Assembly (NCBI RefSeq): GCF_001969815.1
Contig: NZ_MRBK01000001.1
Location: forward strand, 248,001-312,000
DNA: 64,000 nucleotides
Reading direction: 5' to 3'
Source: Bacillus swezeyi
GTDB lineage: Bacteria > Bacillota > Bacilli > Bacillales > Bacillaceae
Part shown: positions 8,785 through 16,187 of the stretch, one piece after another
Numbering within the stretch: the stretch's first letter is position 1
Layout of the letters: the number at the start of each line of letters is the position of its first letter
Translations under genes and position numbers: made by a program
The notes under the pieces: generated by a model
Databases searched by the model: none
Told to the model about the DNA's origin: nothing
What the model saw: the letters and a program-made list of their open reading frames with translations, nothing else

Positions 8785-9456
8785 TTACAGTTCATCATAG
8801 CTTTTCATGACAATCCCGTTTGAAAAATCATCGGCAGCAGTACAAACCGCCATTTTATAACCGGGATCGATATCATATGTTTTGATATAGCAGGGAGGAT
8901 AGTCCGGCGGCGTTTCAATAGAGGCGCGGCCCTGTTCTCCGAGTTTGACGGAGAATGAATCAAGCGGCAGTGACAGGCCTTTTCCCGCCTGTTTAATAAA
9001 GCTTTCTTTCATCGTCCATAAATGATAGAAATAAGATAGGCGTTCCGCTTCTTTTTTCTCCATCAAGTCGCGATGCTCAGAAGGTGAGAAAAACCGCTCC
9101 GCAATAGCAAAATTGATCGGTTTGATTTTCTCGACATCCACCCCGATCGGCGTGCTGCCGGCCCCGCAGACGATCCATTTTCCCGAGTGGGAAATGTTGA
9201 AATGAAAGTCGGGCAGGCCTGCGACAGACGGTTTTCCGTACCGTCCCTCCGTGAATGTGATCTGTTCATTCGGCAAATCGAATGTTTCTTTGATGATATG
9301 CCTGATCAGGACTTCCCCGATCAGTGTCCGGTTTGCATCCTCCGGAAATTTGTATCTGTTGACTTTTTTTCGTTTCTCTTCAGACACCATGTCCATCATC
9401 CGTTGAAATTGATCGGACCCGGGCAGCTGATCCATATAAACAGCGTAAATCTTCAT
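8785..9456 (-). CDS. sfp: 4'-phosphopantetheinyl transferase Sfp
   Basis: A 223-residue protein, close to the 224 residues of B. subtilis Sfp, starting MKIYAVYMDQLPG. It carries the family signatures GVDVEKIKP (Mg/CoA-binding acidic residues) and LWTMKESFIKQAGKGLSLPL. The start at 9456 is supported by AGAGG about 8 nt upstream; a longer frame exists but has no ribosome binding site. Sfp transfers the phosphopantetheine arm of CoA to the conserved serine of carrier domains. Here it can activate the lipopeptide synthetase on one side and the trans-AT PKS/NRPS on the other. The frame is open throughout, unlike the broken sfp of laboratory strain 168, so the host should be able to make both product classes. 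Confidence 0.97.
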   Translation of the reverse strand: MKIYAVYMDQLPGSDQFQRMMDMVSEEKRKKVNRYKFPEDANRTLIGEVLIRHIIKETFDLPNEQITFTEGRYGKPSVAGLPDFHFNISHSGKWIVCGAGSTPIGVDVEKIKPINFAIAERFFSPSEHRDLMEKKEAERLSYFYHLWTMKESFIKQAGKGLSLPLDSFSVKLGEQGRASIETPPDYPPCYIKTYDIDPGYKMAVCTAADDFSNGIVMKSYDEL

Positions 9457-9533
9457 CAAATGCAACCTCTTTACATGATATTTTTTTCTTATTTTGATTT
9501 TAGCAAACAGACAGCCGGAAAGATACATTGGTG

Positions 9534-9562
9534 TTGTACAGGTCTGTATTTCCCCATAATAT
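9534..9562 (+). promoter_or_regulatory. Sigma-A-type promoter for the esterase gene
   Basis: TTGTAC (9534-9539), a 17-nt spacer and TAATAT (9557-9562) form a good vegetative promoter 32 nt upstream of the esterase start. The spacer overlaps a perfect TACAG-GT-CTGTA palindrome at 9537-9548, a possible regulator site. No Fur-box-like sequence was seen. Confidence 0.6.
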
Positions 9563-9593
9563 GAATGTATGTGAAATGATTGGAGCGAAATAT

Positions 9594-10379
9594 ATGTTAA
9601 GCGGAACATTGATAAAAGATACGTTTTCCGGGAGGGAGCTTTTAATCTATCTGCCTCCTTCATATCAGACTGGGGCTAAGCGTTATCCCGTCCTGTACGT
9701 TCATGATCGGGGAGATCTGTTTGATCCGGCCTACAGCGGCAGTTTGTCAGCTATCGAAAAGCTGTGTTCGAATCACGAGCTGCCTGAATTGCTGTTCGTA
9801 GGAGTGGCTGCAGAGAACAGGGAAAGCGAATACACTCCCTTTTCTGAGCCGCATTTAATAAAGCCTGGTCAAACGTACGGCGGAAAAGGCGCTTTGTATG
9901 CTGCGTTTTTGGCGCATGAGCTAAAGGCTTATATTGACCGAAGCTACCGGACGGATCCAAGACGTGAAAGCACCGGAATGATTGGGAAGTCGTTCGGCGG
10001 ACTGATCTCAATCTACACCGCGTACCTCGCTTCAGAAACCTTTGGGAAAATCGGCTCTTTGTCAGGGTCTTTCTGGTTTTCGGGAATGATCGAATTTATG
10101 CGCTTTCAAACCTTTGAAAATGCAAATCTGCGCATCTATATGGATGTCGGGAGCACGGAAGGAACAGACCGAAGCAATCTTCAGAAGGAGATGATACCGA
10201 GGACGAAGGAGGCCTTCCGCATTTTAACCGAAAGCATGATGTCCCGGGAAGATCTGAAATTTGTCATTGATGAAGGCGGAGCCCATCGGCTTGAGCGGTT
10301 TGCGAAACGTTTTCCGGAAGCGGTCAAATGGCTGTTTGGCCCCTGTCACAACAACGCACAGAATGACAGGAGCTTTTAA
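9594..10379 (+). CDS. Putative esterase of the esterase D/Fes-like family
   Basis: A 261-residue alpha/beta hydrolase. It has the family opening (SGRELLIYLPPSYQ, YPVLYVHDRGDLFD), the nucleophile elbow GKSFGG near the middle, and a C-terminal His in GGAHRLERFAKRFPEA. Relatives include BesA/YbbA of B. subtilis, which hydrolyses the ferric bacillibactin trilactone, and other siderophore or acyl esterases. The absence of a Fur box and of siderophore genes nearby argues against calling it BesA. The start at 9594 (MLSGTLI) is chosen because GGAG lies 8 nt upstream; upstream in-frame ATGs lack such a site. It has its own promoter and is divergent from sfp. There is no signal peptide, so it is probably cytoplasmic; the substrate is unknown. 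Confidence 0.8.
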   Translation: MLSGTLIKDTFSGRELLIYLPPSYQTGAKRYPVLYVHDRGDLFDPAYSGSLSAIEKLCSNHELPELLFVGVAAENRESEYTPFSEPHLIKPGQTYGGKGALYAAFLAHELKAYIDRSYRTDPRRESTGMIGKSFGGLISIYTAYLASETFGKIGSLSGSFWFSGMIEFMRFQTFENANLRIYMDVGSTEGTDRSNLQKEMIPRTKEAFRILTESMMSREDLKFVIDEGGAHRLERFAKRFPEAVKWLFGPCHNNAQNDRSF

Positions 10380-10418
10380 AACAGAGATGCTATTGTAGAA
10401 AGCGAGAGGAGAAGAATA

Positions 10419-11282
10419 ATGGAAATCCTGAATCGTTTGGCTGAAAGCATTGACTATATTGAGAAGCATCTCGATCAGCATTTGCGGCATGAGGATATCG
10501 CCAAGATTGCCTACTGTTCAAAATTTCACTTTCAGCGGATGTTCTACATGCTGACAGGCGTCACCCTCGCCGACTACATCCGCAAGCGCAGGCTGACGGT
10601 TGCGGCCCAGGAACTGGCTGCATCAGACGTTAAAGTCATTGACGTTGCCCTCAAGTATGGCTACAACACACCCGAATCATTTTCCAAGGCATTCAGCAGG
10701 CTTCACGGAATGAGCCCTTCGCAGGCGCGTGAAGAAGGCGGGACGCTCAAGGCTTTTCCGCGTCTTTCCTTTCAAATCAGGATCAAAGGAGTGGAGGACA
10801 TGAAATACAAAGTTATTGAGAAAGAATCGTTTCAGATAATCGGCAAAGCGTTGGAAGTCACTGTGAAGGATGGTCAAAACCAAACGGCGATTCCGGCTTT
10901 TTGGGACGAATTAAATCAAAACGGGTTCACTGATTCTTTGCAGCCGTACGCCGGACCGCTTGGCTTTCTTGGCGTATGTATGGATTTTAACGATCAAGCC
11001 GACACTTTCAACTATTGCATCGGCATCGAAAAAACGACCGCTGACCTCCCGGAAGGCTGTATCGTAAAAGAGATTCCCGCCGCGACTTGGGCTGTATTTG
11101 AAGCTGTCGGTCCTGTTGATCAGGCTGTGCACCAAACGTGGGATCGGATTTTCTCAGAATGGTTTCCGGCAACAGGCTATGAACTTGCCAATGCTCCTCA
11201 ACTTGAAGCATATCCGGAAGACGGGGATGTTATGGCAAAGGATCATGTCACTCAGATTTGGATACCGATTGTGAAGAAATAA
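10419..11282 (+). CDS. AraC-family regulator with GyrI-like effector domain
   Basis: A 287-residue protein with an N-terminal AraC double helix-turn-helix (residues ~1-105; FHFQRMFYMLTGVTLADYIRKRR and NTPESFSKAFSRLHGMSPSQAR) and a C-terminal GyrI-like ligand-binding domain (~125-287). This is the YdeE/Rob-type layout used for sensing small, often cationic or hydrophobic, compounds. GAGAGGAG precedes the ATG. It follows the esterase by 39 nt on the same strand and may be co-transcribed with it, so the esterase is one plausible target. A palindromic terminator follows immediately. The effector is unknown. Confidence 0.85.
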   Translation: MEILNRLAESIDYIEKHLDQHLRHEDIAKIAYCSKFHFQRMFYMLTGVTLADYIRKRRLTVAAQELAASDVKVIDVALKYGYNTPESFSKAFSRLHGMSPSQAREEGGTLKAFPRLSFQIRIKGVEDMKYKVIEKESFQIIGKALEVTVKDGQNQTAIPAFWDELNQNGFTDSLQPYAGPLGFLGVCMDFNDQADTFNYCIGIEKTTADLPEGCIVKEIPAATWAVFEAVGPVDQAVHQTWDRIFSEWFPATGYELANAPQLEAYPEDGDVMAKDHVTQIWIPIVKK

Positions 11283-11290
11283 TGGCAGGA

Positions 11291-11324
11291 GAAAAACGTA
11301 TGACATGCATGTCATACGTTTTTC
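11291..11324. terminator. Perfect 34-bp palindromic bidirectional terminator containing the yczE stop codon
   Basis: GAAAAACGTATGACATG is followed directly by its exact reverse complement, giving A5 on the left and T5 on the right on both strands. It begins 9 nt after the araC-type stop codon. The TGA of the convergent yczE gene (complement of 11312-11314) lies inside the right arm, so the last codons of yczE form part of the stem. It should terminate transcripts from both sides. Confidence 0.88.
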
Positions 11325-11974
11325 TTCAACGACATATGTACAGGCTCAGCAGCTTTCCGCCGCCGTCCGGCTACTGTTAGGACAAGCAGCTGTTTGGACT
11401 GCGGCAAAGAAAAACGCAAAATCAGACCTGTCATGATGGCGGTCAAAACAGTGCCGATGCCGATCGGTCCTCCGAGCAGCCAGCCGATGAATAAAATCGT
11501 CAGCTCCATTCCGTTGCGGACCCACTGAACATTCCAGCCCGTTTTTTCTGATATCAAAAGCATCAGGGAGTCGCGGGGACCCGCGCCCAGATCTGCCGAT
11601 ACATAAATGCCGACCCCGTACCCGATAAAAATGACGCCCAGAAAGAATACGACAGAGGCAGAAAAGAGCGTCTTCGGATCTGGAAGAATATAATTAAAGA
11701 AATCTATAAAAATACCGATCAGCAACATGTTTAACACGGCGCCGATTTTCGGCCATGCCTTTGTAAACAATGATGTTAAGCCTACGATGACGGCTCCGAC
11801 AATGATCGCCCATTGGCCGACCGAAAGCCCCAGCAGCATAAACAGGCCATAATGGAACGCATCCCAGGGACCTATGCCGAGCGCTTTTCCTTCAATCGTA
11901 AGAGAAACCCCAAAAGACAAAACAAGCAATCCGACAAAATAAAAAAACCAGCGCAGAACGAGTTCACGCTTCAA
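11312..11974 (-). CDS. yczE: YczE-type integral membrane protein
   Basis: About 220 residues with five or more membrane segments and the conserved stretch LGIGPWDAFHYGL; a second GAGPRDSLML motif repeats the pattern later. I chose the TTG at 11974 because AAAGAGGGG lies 7-8 nt upstream. The ATG at 12013 has no ribosome binding site, and the TTG gives a length near that of B. subtilis YczE (about 215). YczE lies next to sfp in B. subtilis and was reported to be needed for bacillomycin D production in B. amyloliquefaciens FZB42; its biochemical role is not known. Here it is separated from sfp by the esterase and AraC-type genes. The last codons overlap the terminator palindrome. Confidence 0.87.
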   Translation of the reverse strand: MKRELVLRWFFYFVGLLVLSFGVSLTIEGKALGIGPWDAFHYGLFMLLGLSVGQWAIIVGAVIVGLTSLFTKAWPKIGAVLNMLLIGIFIDFFNYILPDPKTLFSASVVFFLGVIFIGYGVGIYVSADLGAGPRDSLMLLISEKTGWNVQWVRNGMELTILFIGWLLGGPIGIGTVLTAIMTGLILRFSLPQSKQLLVLTVAGRRRKAAEPVHMSLKKNV

Positions 11975-12143
11975 TGGATTTCCCCTCTTTCCAAAAAAAC
12001 AATCGATTGTCATTGTAGCATAATCTGCTTCTCAGCAGAATAGGAATTCTTCCCTTAATGCCGGTGGTACAAGCATTTCAGCTGCTAAACGCCTTGCCCG
12101 GGGCGGAGTTGACTTAAATCCAATAATATCCTGCATAGGTATA

Positions 12144-12169
12144 AGGGACAGCACTCGAGGTCTGTCCCT
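12144..12169 (-). terminator. Hairpin at the end of the Gfo/Idh/MocA gene
   Basis: AGGGACAG pairs with CTGTCCCT around a 10-nt loop. On the minus strand the stop codon TAG (12168-12170) leads directly into the stem, so the stop is part of the hairpin foot. Only a weak TTA follows, so it is a poor intrinsic terminator or an mRNA 3'-end stabiliser. Confidence 0.45.
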
Positions 12170-13286
12170 ACTTGTCTAATACAATCTTTCTCCCCGTCTC
12201 AGCAGACTTGCGTACTGCATCCAACAGCTCATGCAATTTTACGGCGTCATGAAAGTCGGGAATGTCCCGTGTGTTTTCCGACATATCTTTCGCTAACACA
12301 TGATACGCTTTTTCAACATATCCTGCCGGATGCATGTCTTTTTCTGAGGAGCGTTTGATGACTTTCCAGCAGATATCCTCTGTTCCTTTCAAAAAAGAAG
12401 CGGTGTCGGGATATGTCAGTTTTTCGATGATGAGATTGCCGAATTGCACATGTCCCAGAGACCTCCGCTGTGACAGCCGAAAAGCGCCTTTTTCCCCTTG
12501 GATTTCTAAAAGAAATGCCGGATAAACCCCGCCTTGAATATGAATAGAGGCTGATGCCCCGTTCGTCAGCGTTCCGTTTATTAAAATTTGGTCGGCGGTG
12601 TTTTTAGGAATGGTTTCGCCTGTTTCCTGAACGACGGCTGCCGGGTAATTGCTGTTCATCACAGCAGACAGGTCATGAAAGCCGCCCAGGATATAGCAAA
12701 GCGCGTCAAGAGAATGTCCGCCGTTGATGGCCAGCAGGTCTGCGCCATTTTCTTTTTCGAAAAGATAGCTGTTTTTCCGGTCGGTTATTCCGCCTTTTCC
12801 TTGAGTGGCCACTTTCATTGTGCAGGACAGCACTTTCCCGATTTCGCCATTTTCCACCGCCTGCTTCAAGCAATTGATTTCCGGAGATTGTCTCGCCTGC
12901 AGTCCTACGGCATGGTGGATCTTCGCCTGTGCTGCTAAATTTGCCAGCTCTTTGGCTTGAGTTGTGTTTAAGCACAGCGGCCATTCGCAATAAATATGTT
13001 TATGCTCCGCTATGGCTGCAATTAAAGCTTCATAATGGAAAGGAACCTTGACACTGACGACGACTAGATCGACATCTTTTGATTTCGTCAATGACCTGTA
13101 ATCTGTAAATGCGAGCGGCGCATTTATGACAGCGGCGCTCTTTTTCGCTGTTTCCATTTTGGACGTTCCGATCGCCGTTATTTGAAAATGTGGACTTTCT
13201 TGAAGGACTGGAATATGAGTGCGGCTCGCCCACTGATTATTCATAGAGCCTCCGATGATGCCCGTTTTGATGATGTGATGTTCCAT
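12168..13286 (-). CDS. Gfo/Idh/MocA-family NAD(P)-dependent oxidoreductase
   Basis: A 372-residue protein with an N-terminal Rossmann fold (IKTGIIGGSMNNQWASRTH), the family's CEWPLCLN stretch in place of the usual CEKP, and the C-terminal substrate domain with GGHSLDALCYILG. The family oxidises or reduces sugars, inositols and related compounds; some members (Gal80-like) act as regulators. The start at 13286 is chosen because GGGGGGAT precedes it; the longer frame to 13319 has no ribosome binding site. It is divergent from the LysR-type gene across a 128-bp region with a LysR-type palindrome, so it is the likely target of that regulator. The substrate is unknown. No link to antibiotic synthesis is evident. 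Confidence 0.87.
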   Translation of the reverse strand: MEHHIIKTGIIGGSMNNQWASRTHIPVLQESPHFQITAIGTSKMETAKKSAAVINAPLAFTDYRSLTKSKDVDLVVVSVKVPFHYEALIAAIAEHKHIYCEWPLCLNTTQAKELANLAAQAKIHHAVGLQARQSPEINCLKQAVENGEIGKVLSCTMKVATQGKGGITDRKNSYLFEKENGADLLAINGGHSLDALCYILGGFHDLSAVMNSNYPAAVVQETGETIPKNTADQILINGTLTNGASASIHIQGGVYPAFLLEIQGEKGAFRLSQRRSLGHVQFGNLIIEKLTYPDTASFLKGTEDICWKVIKRSSEKDMHPAGYVEKAYHVLAKDMSENTRDIPDFHDAVKLHELLDAVRKSAETGRKIVLDK

Positions 13287-13335
13287 CAATGATCCCCCCC
13301 GGTGCCGATTAAGTGGCAATTCAATTCAATCCAAG

Positions 13336-13383
13336 TATAATGAAAAATGATCATCATGAAAAATGTTAATAAGTGATGCTTAT
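13336..13383. promoter_or_regulatory. Divergent control region with LysR-type box
   Basis: ATAAG-N5-CTTAT at 13369-13383 contains the T-N11-A core typical of LysR-family sites. A perfect TATAAT at 13336-13341 faces the lysR-type gene, though its -35 is weak. The box lies between the two start codons, about 30 nt upstream of the regulator, as expected for autoregulation plus activation of the divergent oxidoreductase. Confidence 0.55.
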
Positions 13384-13414
13384 ATCAAAATTTTTGATGA
13401 GGAGGCGAAAATAG

Positions 13415-14269
13415 ATGGATATCGAAAACATGAAGGCATTCGTTGCTGCCGCAGAACTGCAAAGTATTTCGGCTGCCGCCGCAAAGCTGAATCATCTCCA
13501 ATCCAATATGACGGCTAAAATCAAAAAAATGGAAGCTCATTATGAGCAGGAGCTGTTTATCAGAAGCTCTAAAGGGGTCCAGTTAACAAAAGAAGGTAAA
13601 GTACTCTATGATCAGTTTAAAAAAATGCTGCTGATATGGGAAGAAACCGAAAATAAGATGAAAAAGTATGATGAAAAACTCCGGATAGGTGCCATGATGT
13701 CTGTCGGCGGAGCACAGCTTGCCGGCTCTCTAAGCCGGCTTTATCAAATGTATCCGGACTTGTCGGTGACATTGAAAACAGGGTCGACGGAGTACATCGA
13801 GGAGCAGCTTCTGCTTGGACATATTGATTTGGCCTTCACGATCGGATCATTGGATAACAAGAACATCCATTACGAAAAATCCGGGATTGAAGAGATGCTC
13901 ATTATAGGGGGCGGCATCGAAGAAAACACGGGATTAGAAGCCTATTTAGAGGGTAAAAATCTGCTTATGCTTTCAGATAAATGTTTGTATCTCTCCATCC
14001 TGCAAGATCTTTTTGCAGAAAAAAAGATCAACCAAGGCGAAATCATCGAGGTCGGCGATATGCAGACGCTCGTTCAGCTGGCTTCCATCGGTATGGGCAT
14101 TTCCCTTGTTTCCAAACGGATTGCAAAACGCTTCAACATCAATCAATTTTTAGAGGTGCCACCGTCTTATCGATATGTCAATATGTATATGATCACCCGG
14201 GTTCATCACCAGCTGACCCCGATAGAAAAGCAGTTCGCAGAGCTGAGCCATACGCTGATGGATCATTGA
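13415..14269 (+). CDS. LysR-family transcription regulator
   Basis: A 284-residue protein with an N-terminal winged helix (MDIENMKAFVAAAELQSISAAAAKLNHLQSNMTAKIKKME) and a C-terminal periplasmic-binding-protein-like effector domain (~85-284). GGAGG lies 9 nt before the ATG. It is divergent from the oxidoreductase gene and carries a LysR-type box in the shared intergenic region, so local control of that gene is likely. The effector cannot be read from sequence. It is the last clearly ordinary chromosomal gene before the polyketide cluster, but nothing shows that it controls the cluster. Confidence 0.88.
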   Translation: MDIENMKAFVAAAELQSISAAAAKLNHLQSNMTAKIKKMEAHYEQELFIRSSKGVQLTKEGKVLYDQFKKMLLIWEETENKMKKYDEKLRIGAMMSVGGAQLAGSLSRLYQMYPDLSVTLKTGSTEYIEEQLLLGHIDLAFTIGSLDNKNIHYEKSGIEEMLIIGGGIEENTGLEAYLEGKNLLMLSDKCLYLSILQDLFAEKKINQGEIIEVGDMQTLVQLASIGMGISLVSKRIAKRFNINQFLEVPPSYRYVNMYMITRVHHQLTPIEKQFAELSHTLMDH

Positions 14270-14338
14270 ATAGTATTTTGGGAAAATGTTCATTTATGTT
14301 AAATGTTGTGATACCATCATTGAAAAAGGGTGATTTAG

Positions 14339-14527
14339 CTGCTGATCATTTTAAGGTTCATCAGTCTGTATGTATTGGCCGCCGTCATATTGATGTTTGT
14401 ATCGGAATTTGCGCCTTTTTTGGCGATGCCCCTTTGGATCGCTTCCATCATCGCTCTTGCCGTTTGTCTGTATCTTGTCATAAAGATTGAAATAAAAGCC
14501 TTAAAAAAGGGAAATAAAAAGCATTAA
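14339..14527 (+). CDS. Small two-helix membrane protein with probable CTG start
   Basis: A 62-codon frame encodes two hydrophobic helices (RFISLYVLAAVILMFV and MPLWIASIIALAVCLYLVI) and a lysine-rich tail (KIEIKALKKGNKKH), a composition hard to obtain by chance. The only in-frame ATGs lie inside the helices and the frame closes upstream with TAG immediately before CTG CTG. A good ribosome binding site (AAAAAGGGTG) lies 8 nt before that CTG, suggesting CTG initiation. A TTG at 14372 is an alternative giving about 50 residues, but has no ribosome binding site. The protein is unrecognised. It follows the LysR gene by 69 nt, and a terminator lies 130 nt downstream. If translated, it is a cytoplasmic-membrane protein of unknown role. 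Confidence 0.5.
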   Translation: MLIILRFISLYVLAAVILMFVSEFAPFLAMPLWIASIIALAVCLYLVIKIEIKALKKGNKKH

Positions 14528-14655
14528 TTCCGCTTCTTTTTATGGAGAGCATGAACTGAAAAGAAATAGACTTAAGCCATCCCGGCGACAAACAATAAAA
14601 ATTCATCCTGCGGAATCCAAGGTATTCATTCAGATAATAGACATGAGTCAAAGCG

Positions 14656-14686
14656 CTTCTTAACAAGATGTTAAGAAGGTTTTTTA
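14656..14686 (+). terminator. Intrinsic terminator upstream of the polyketide cluster
   Basis: CTTCTTAAC pairs perfectly with GTTAAGAAG around AAGAT and is followed by GTTTTTTA on the + strand. It is the first strong + strand terminator after the LysR and small membrane genes, and it insulates the polyketide cluster from them. The 128 nt between the small gene and this hairpin hold no recognisable gene. Confidence 0.85.
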
Positions 14687-15097
14687 TTGAATTAGCCGGT
14701 ACATCCCCAACAATAAGCCACCTGAACCATCCGAATTTACAGGTACTGGACTCCCTTCAATACTATTCTCTTGTACTCGGTAAGTGAGGGCGTGGTTACT
14801 TTATTCAGAGGTTTCAACTTTTTCTTTTTTCTTACTTGGACTATTTTTTGTTGTTATTTCTTCTTGTCTCTCAGTCGCATCATATGAGAAGGAATATTTC
14901 CCTTGATAAGTATCTAAACTTGAAACGAATTGAATAGGAAATGAGATTTTGTTTTTTCTTGGACAAGTTCCGAAGAGAATAACTTTTTTATTGGAATGAC
15001 CGAAAAATGGAAAAACAATATGCCGTTTGGTAAAGTGGAAATGAACAGGCAGCGGTTTAAGCAGGTCGATAACCGTCTTTTTAGAATTGAACTTCAT
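14684..15097 (-). pseudogene. Interrupted open frame of unknown function (in-frame TAA)
   Basis: A 138-codon frame is split by one TAA at 14801-14803. The first 98 codons begin MKFNSKKTVIDLLKPLP and end in a lysine/glutamate-rich stretch. After the stop the same frame continues for 38 codons with coding-like content (NHALTYRVQE and VNSDGSGGLLLGMYRLIQ) to a second TAA. That the downstream part stays open and protein-like in the same frame suggests a nonsense mutation in a former gene, or that only the 98-residue part is translated. There is no ribosome binding site before the ATG at 15097, and the frame closes nine codons further upstream, so the N-terminus may have been lost where the polyketide cluster begins. 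I do not recognise a family. Confidence 0.45.
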
Positions 15098-15117
15098 TTT
15101 TGATAGGAATGGTGAAA

Positions 15118-15795
15118 ATGGATCTTACTTATGAGGTACACACAATCAAAACATTTCATCGCGGATGGACGAACTATTGTTACATAATTGTAGATATTGT
15201 AAGCAGATCTGCAATAGTTGTTGACCCTTCGTGGGAACTTAGTAAAATAACAAATAAACTTTCTGAATTAGAAGTTGATTTGTCAGCAATTCTATTAACG
15301 CACTCTCATTATGATCATGTAAATCTGGTAGAGCCGCTATCGAAATTGTTTAATCCCCATGTTTATATGTCAAAAAAAGAAATTGATTTTTATCAATTCA
15401 GATGCAGAAATTTAATCGCGCTAAATGATCGGCAAACCATCAGCATAGGTATCACGAAAGCGCTGTGCTTGCTTACACCGGGCCATACAGCCGGCGGGAT
15501 GTGTTATCTTTTTTCTGATAGTATATTCACCGGAGATACCGTTTTTACAGAAGGATGCGGGATATGTGAGGATCATGGCAGTTCAGCGGAAGATATGTTT
15601 GAAAGTATTCAAAGGGTCAAATCGGAAGTTCCGTCTGAAGTGCGGGTTTACCCGGGCCACTCATTTGGTAAAACACCGGGTCACACGATGGATGAACTTT
15701 TAAAACATAATATTTATTTTCAAATTGATAAAAAAGAACATTTTGTGAAATTTCGCAATAGAAAAAATCAGAAGGGTATTTTTGATTTTAAATAA
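15118..15795 (+). CDS. pksB: Metallo-beta-lactamase-fold hydrolase PksB/BaeB
   Basis: A 225-residue protein with the metal ligands THSHYDH, PGHTAG, FTGD and YPGHSFG. This is a glyoxalase II-like fold, and length and sequence match PksB/BaeB at the head of the bacillaene cluster. Family members in trans-AT clusters are thought to hydrolyse acyl groups from carrier proteins, acting as proofreading or acyl-removal enzymes; the exact role of PksB is not settled. The ATG at 15118 is chosen because AGGAATGGTG precedes it. In-frame TTG (15100) and ATG (15109) alternatives lie too close to or upstream of that site. The next gene is 392 nt away, so pksB may be transcribed separately. Confidence 0.92.
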   Translation: MDLTYEVHTIKTFHRGWTNYCYIIVDIVSRSAIVVDPSWELSKITNKLSELEVDLSAILLTHSHYDHVNLVEPLSKLFNPHVYMSKKEIDFYQFRCRNLIALNDRQTISIGITKALCLLTPGHTAGGMCYLFSDSIFTGDTVFTEGCGICEDHGSSAEDMFESIQRVKSEVPSEVRVYPGHSFGKTPGHTMDELLKHNIYFQIDKKEHFVKFRNRKNQKGIFDFK

Positions 15796-16187
15796 TTCCT
15801 TCTTCTATCTTCTTAGAAATGATTCTAATAGACTATTTTTCTTCTGGAAACGAAAGATGAGTCTGTGGGAAAATGATGACAAAGAATTACTTAATTTTAT
15901 AGCAATGGTTTTATGCATGAGGTGAAACGTATTGTTGACATCTTTTGTTACAAATGCTCAGGTAGGCCGATATTCTTATGTTTTGTTACATTTTCTGATT
16001 CGTTAAGCCCGCATGCAAAAAAGTAGGGAGGAAGCTGTGTAGACTGTAGGAAAAATTAACTTGACGGATAATATTTACAAGGTTACCATCAACTTGGACA
16101 TGCTTCTTTATCAGGACAACATTCATCATTTTATATCGTAAGTCTGTAAATTAATCATCTAAAAGCGGGAAGGGTGGCTTTAAGAGA
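15796..16187 (+). promoter_or_regulatory. 392-nt leader region upstream of pksC
   Basis: There is no protein gene apart from the small frame listed separately. A possible promoter is TTGACG (16061-16066), 17-nt spacer, TACCAT (16084-16089); its -10 is imperfect. TTAGAA-ATGA-TTCTAA soon after pksB is a weak hairpin. A sequence at 15989-16003 matches 10 of 15 positions of the CodY consensus; B. subtilis CodY is known to act at the pksC promoter, but this match is weak. A strong Shine-Dalgarno at 16024-16031 is followed by GTG-TAG (16037-16042), a start-stop pair. The AAGGGTGG at 16170-16177 serves pksC. Confidence 0.4.
15932..16006 (+). CDS. Possible 24-residue leader peptide upstream of pksC
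   Basis: TTG TTG opens a short frame (LLTSFVTNAQVGRYSY...HFLIR) ending in TAA, with a strong GAGGTGA ribosome binding site 6 nt upstream. It lies in the long leader of the main polyketide operon and resembles no known peptide. It may be a regulatory leader peptide or chance; no attenuator-like hairpin pair was found after it. Confidence 0.25.
   Translation: MLTSFVTNAQVGRYSYVLLHFLIR

Noticed and set aside
9594-10379. Naming the esterase besA/ybbA
   Set aside because: The fold fits, but no Fur box or siderophore genes are nearby and residue-level identity could not be computed.
14801-15097. An intact 98-residue protein gene
   Set aside because: There is no ribosome binding site and the frame stays open and coding-like beyond its stop, so it was reported as an interrupted frame.
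15935-15960. TTGACA at 15935 as the pksC promoter -35 box
   Set aside because: No acceptable -10 hexamer occurs 16-18 nt downstream.
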